Of a stretch of DNA of 64,000 bases, positions 63,300 through 64,000 are shown piece after piece. The notes under the pieces were generated by a model. It was not told where the DNA came from and did not search any database. It saw only the letters and a list, made by a program, of their open reading frames with translations. This DNA comes from Aeriscardovia sp. (GTDB lineage: Bacteria > Actinomycetota > Actinomycetes > Actinomycetales > Bifidobacteriaceae), in contig JAFPUC010000014.1 in the NCBI GenBank assembly GCA_017413255.1, positions 1 through 64,000 of the forward strand, given 5' to 3'. Within the stretch, counting starts at the first letter, position 1; every line of letters begins with the position of its first letter. Made by a program: the position numbers and the translations under genes.

Positions 63300-64000
63300 G
63301 GCTCTCCTCGGGGCGCTTTTTTTTCTCCGGCTCTGCCAAAGACCTTTGAAATTCTTCCGATATGCTCACGGCTTTCCTTATGGAAGCTGTGGTGATTCCC
63401 GCCGACAGGGCCATGGAAATGGCAGTCCTCACCGATGCTTTCCCCATGGGAACCACGTCGATTAGCTGATTGAATACATCTTCATCTAAAACTTCCAGAG
63501 GATCTAGGGTATGGGCCACAATCCGGGTGGAAGTGTCAAAGACTGCCCCGTAAAGCGGCTCTTCCTGGGGTTGGAGGGTTTTGGGGTTTCCCGGCTTTGA
63601 AACTAGGTTTAATACTTTGCTCCCTGTGCACACGTCTACATGGGTTCCCGTAAGAGCCAGGCGCGAAAGAGTGGAAGGATTGGCCGAAATCACCATGGCG
63701 CTGGCGCCCTCCTCTACAGCCTGGGCCTCGGTCTTTTGCAAATCTACCGCATCCAGCGGATAGCAAAGCTCGAGAGGCCGGTCGAGGATGGAGGAATTGT
63801 CGCGGTCTATGAGGCATACAGGGTTTCCGAGTATGTGCAGAAGGGACGCCAAAACGGGGGCGACCTCTTTGGCGTCCATGCTAAAACAGGCAAACATCGC
63901 CATTTTTAAAGAGGGGTCCCCCAGAAGGAAGGAAGCTATAAGGCCCAGGTTTTCTCTCCAGTTGTCCATGTAGATGATTGGGATGTCAAGGGAAGGGCCC
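63280..64000 (-). CDS. MurE-like Mur-ligase protein lacking the ATP loop (partial)
   Basis: The frame is open to the window edge, so the N-terminus is missing; at least 240 residues. Before the ATG at 63969 it reads GPSLDIPIIYMDNWREN, as MurE does before its ATP loop. Where GVTGTNGKTTT is expected, the protein has MFACFSMDAKEVAPVL, with all GKT residues lost. A trace of the central domain follows (TTP region as CYPLDAVDLQ; TGTHVDVCTGSKVLNLV). The C-terminal ligase domain is absent. It lies in the murE position of the cluster and overlaps murF. Presumably not an active ligase; it may be structural, or a degrading duplicate if a true murE exists elsewhere. Confidence 0.7.
   Translation of the reverse strand, partial: GPSLDIPIIYMDNWRENLGLIASFLLGDPSLKMAMFACFSMDAKEVAPVLASLLHILGNPVCLIDRDNSSILDRPLELCYPLDAVDLQKTEAQAVEEGASAMVISANPSTLSRLALTGTHVDVCTGSKVLNLVSKPGNPKTLQPQEEPLYGAVFDTSTRIVAHTLDPLEVLDEDVFNQLIDVVPMGKASVRTAISMALSAGITTASIRKAVSISEEFQRSLAEPEKKKRPEESHDKNKS

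Noticed and set aside
1-64000. CRISPR arrays, rRNA genes, insertion sequences and prophage
   Set aside because: No regularly spaced repeats, no rRNA conserved blocks, no transposase or integrase motifs and no phage structural genes were found.

Overview
The window looks like chromosome from a reduced-genome actinobacterium, most likely of the Bifidobacteriaceae. Support: the tmRNA tag reads AKNTNRTEFVLAA, close to the bifidobacterial tag as I remember it; an LPxTG surface protein tail; ftsH next to a DUF3180 gene; a DivIVA-type coiled-coil protein; cytoplasmic PepC and M13 peptidases; and a division/cell-wall cluster containing a second, degenerate MurE-like gene. Base composition is balanced in most genes and clearly richer in A+T between about 50.8 and 56 kb. 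There is no rRNA operon, CRISPR array or recognisable transposase.

Layout. 0-8 kb: end of a sortase-anchored protein, a family 2 glycosyltransferase, then a forward run of AI-2E-type membrane protein, processive glycosyltransferase, tilS, hpt, ftsH and DUF3180. The folate genes usual between the last two in relatives are absent. 8-9.7 kb: ettA. 9.8-15.2 kb: a two-gene restriction-modification-like cassette, an Eco57I-type adenine methylase followed by a GIY-YIG/SF2 helicase/pseudo-methylase fusion. It is preceded by tRNA-Met and followed by a terminator. 15.4-24.4 kb: M13 peptidase, about 1.3 kb of decayed sequence, tRNA-Gly, MFS exporter, tRNA-Glu, APC permease, pepC and a membrane protein. 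24.5-34.7 kb: rpsO-pnp, two GadC-like antiporters in tandem, a DivIVA-like protein with a nucleosidase, and rplJ-rplL. 34.8-44.6 kb: FHA protein with a helicase-like protein that has lost its ATPase motifs, mscL, an FmdB-type zinc ribbon, a lipase-like hydrolase, xseA-xseB, an amino-acid exchanger and tRNA-Arg. 44.6-50.9 kb (reverse): a possible operon of nnrD, alr, dgt, dnaG and a membrane-anchored coiled-coil protein. 51-56 kb: AT-rich accessory block with an HsdR_N protein, an acidic membrane protein, a membrane-anchored HNH nuclease and a GNAT acetyltransferase. 56.3-64 kb (reverse): tmRNA, then the division/cell-wall cluster (MurE-like, murF, mraY, murD, murG, murC) without ftsW and without ftsQ after murC.

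The most striking signal is a pair of ten-base G/C homopolymers, one in the methylase of the 10-15 kb cassette and one near the 5' end of the HsdR_N gene. In both genes the natural reading frame is restored by changing the tract from 10 to 9 bases, so both are predicted OFF as sequenced. The tracts also share an identical 18-base context in opposite orientation on the chromosome. This is the pattern of phase-variable defence genes. A third, shorter G-tract frameshift splits the coiled-coil membrane gene after dnaG.
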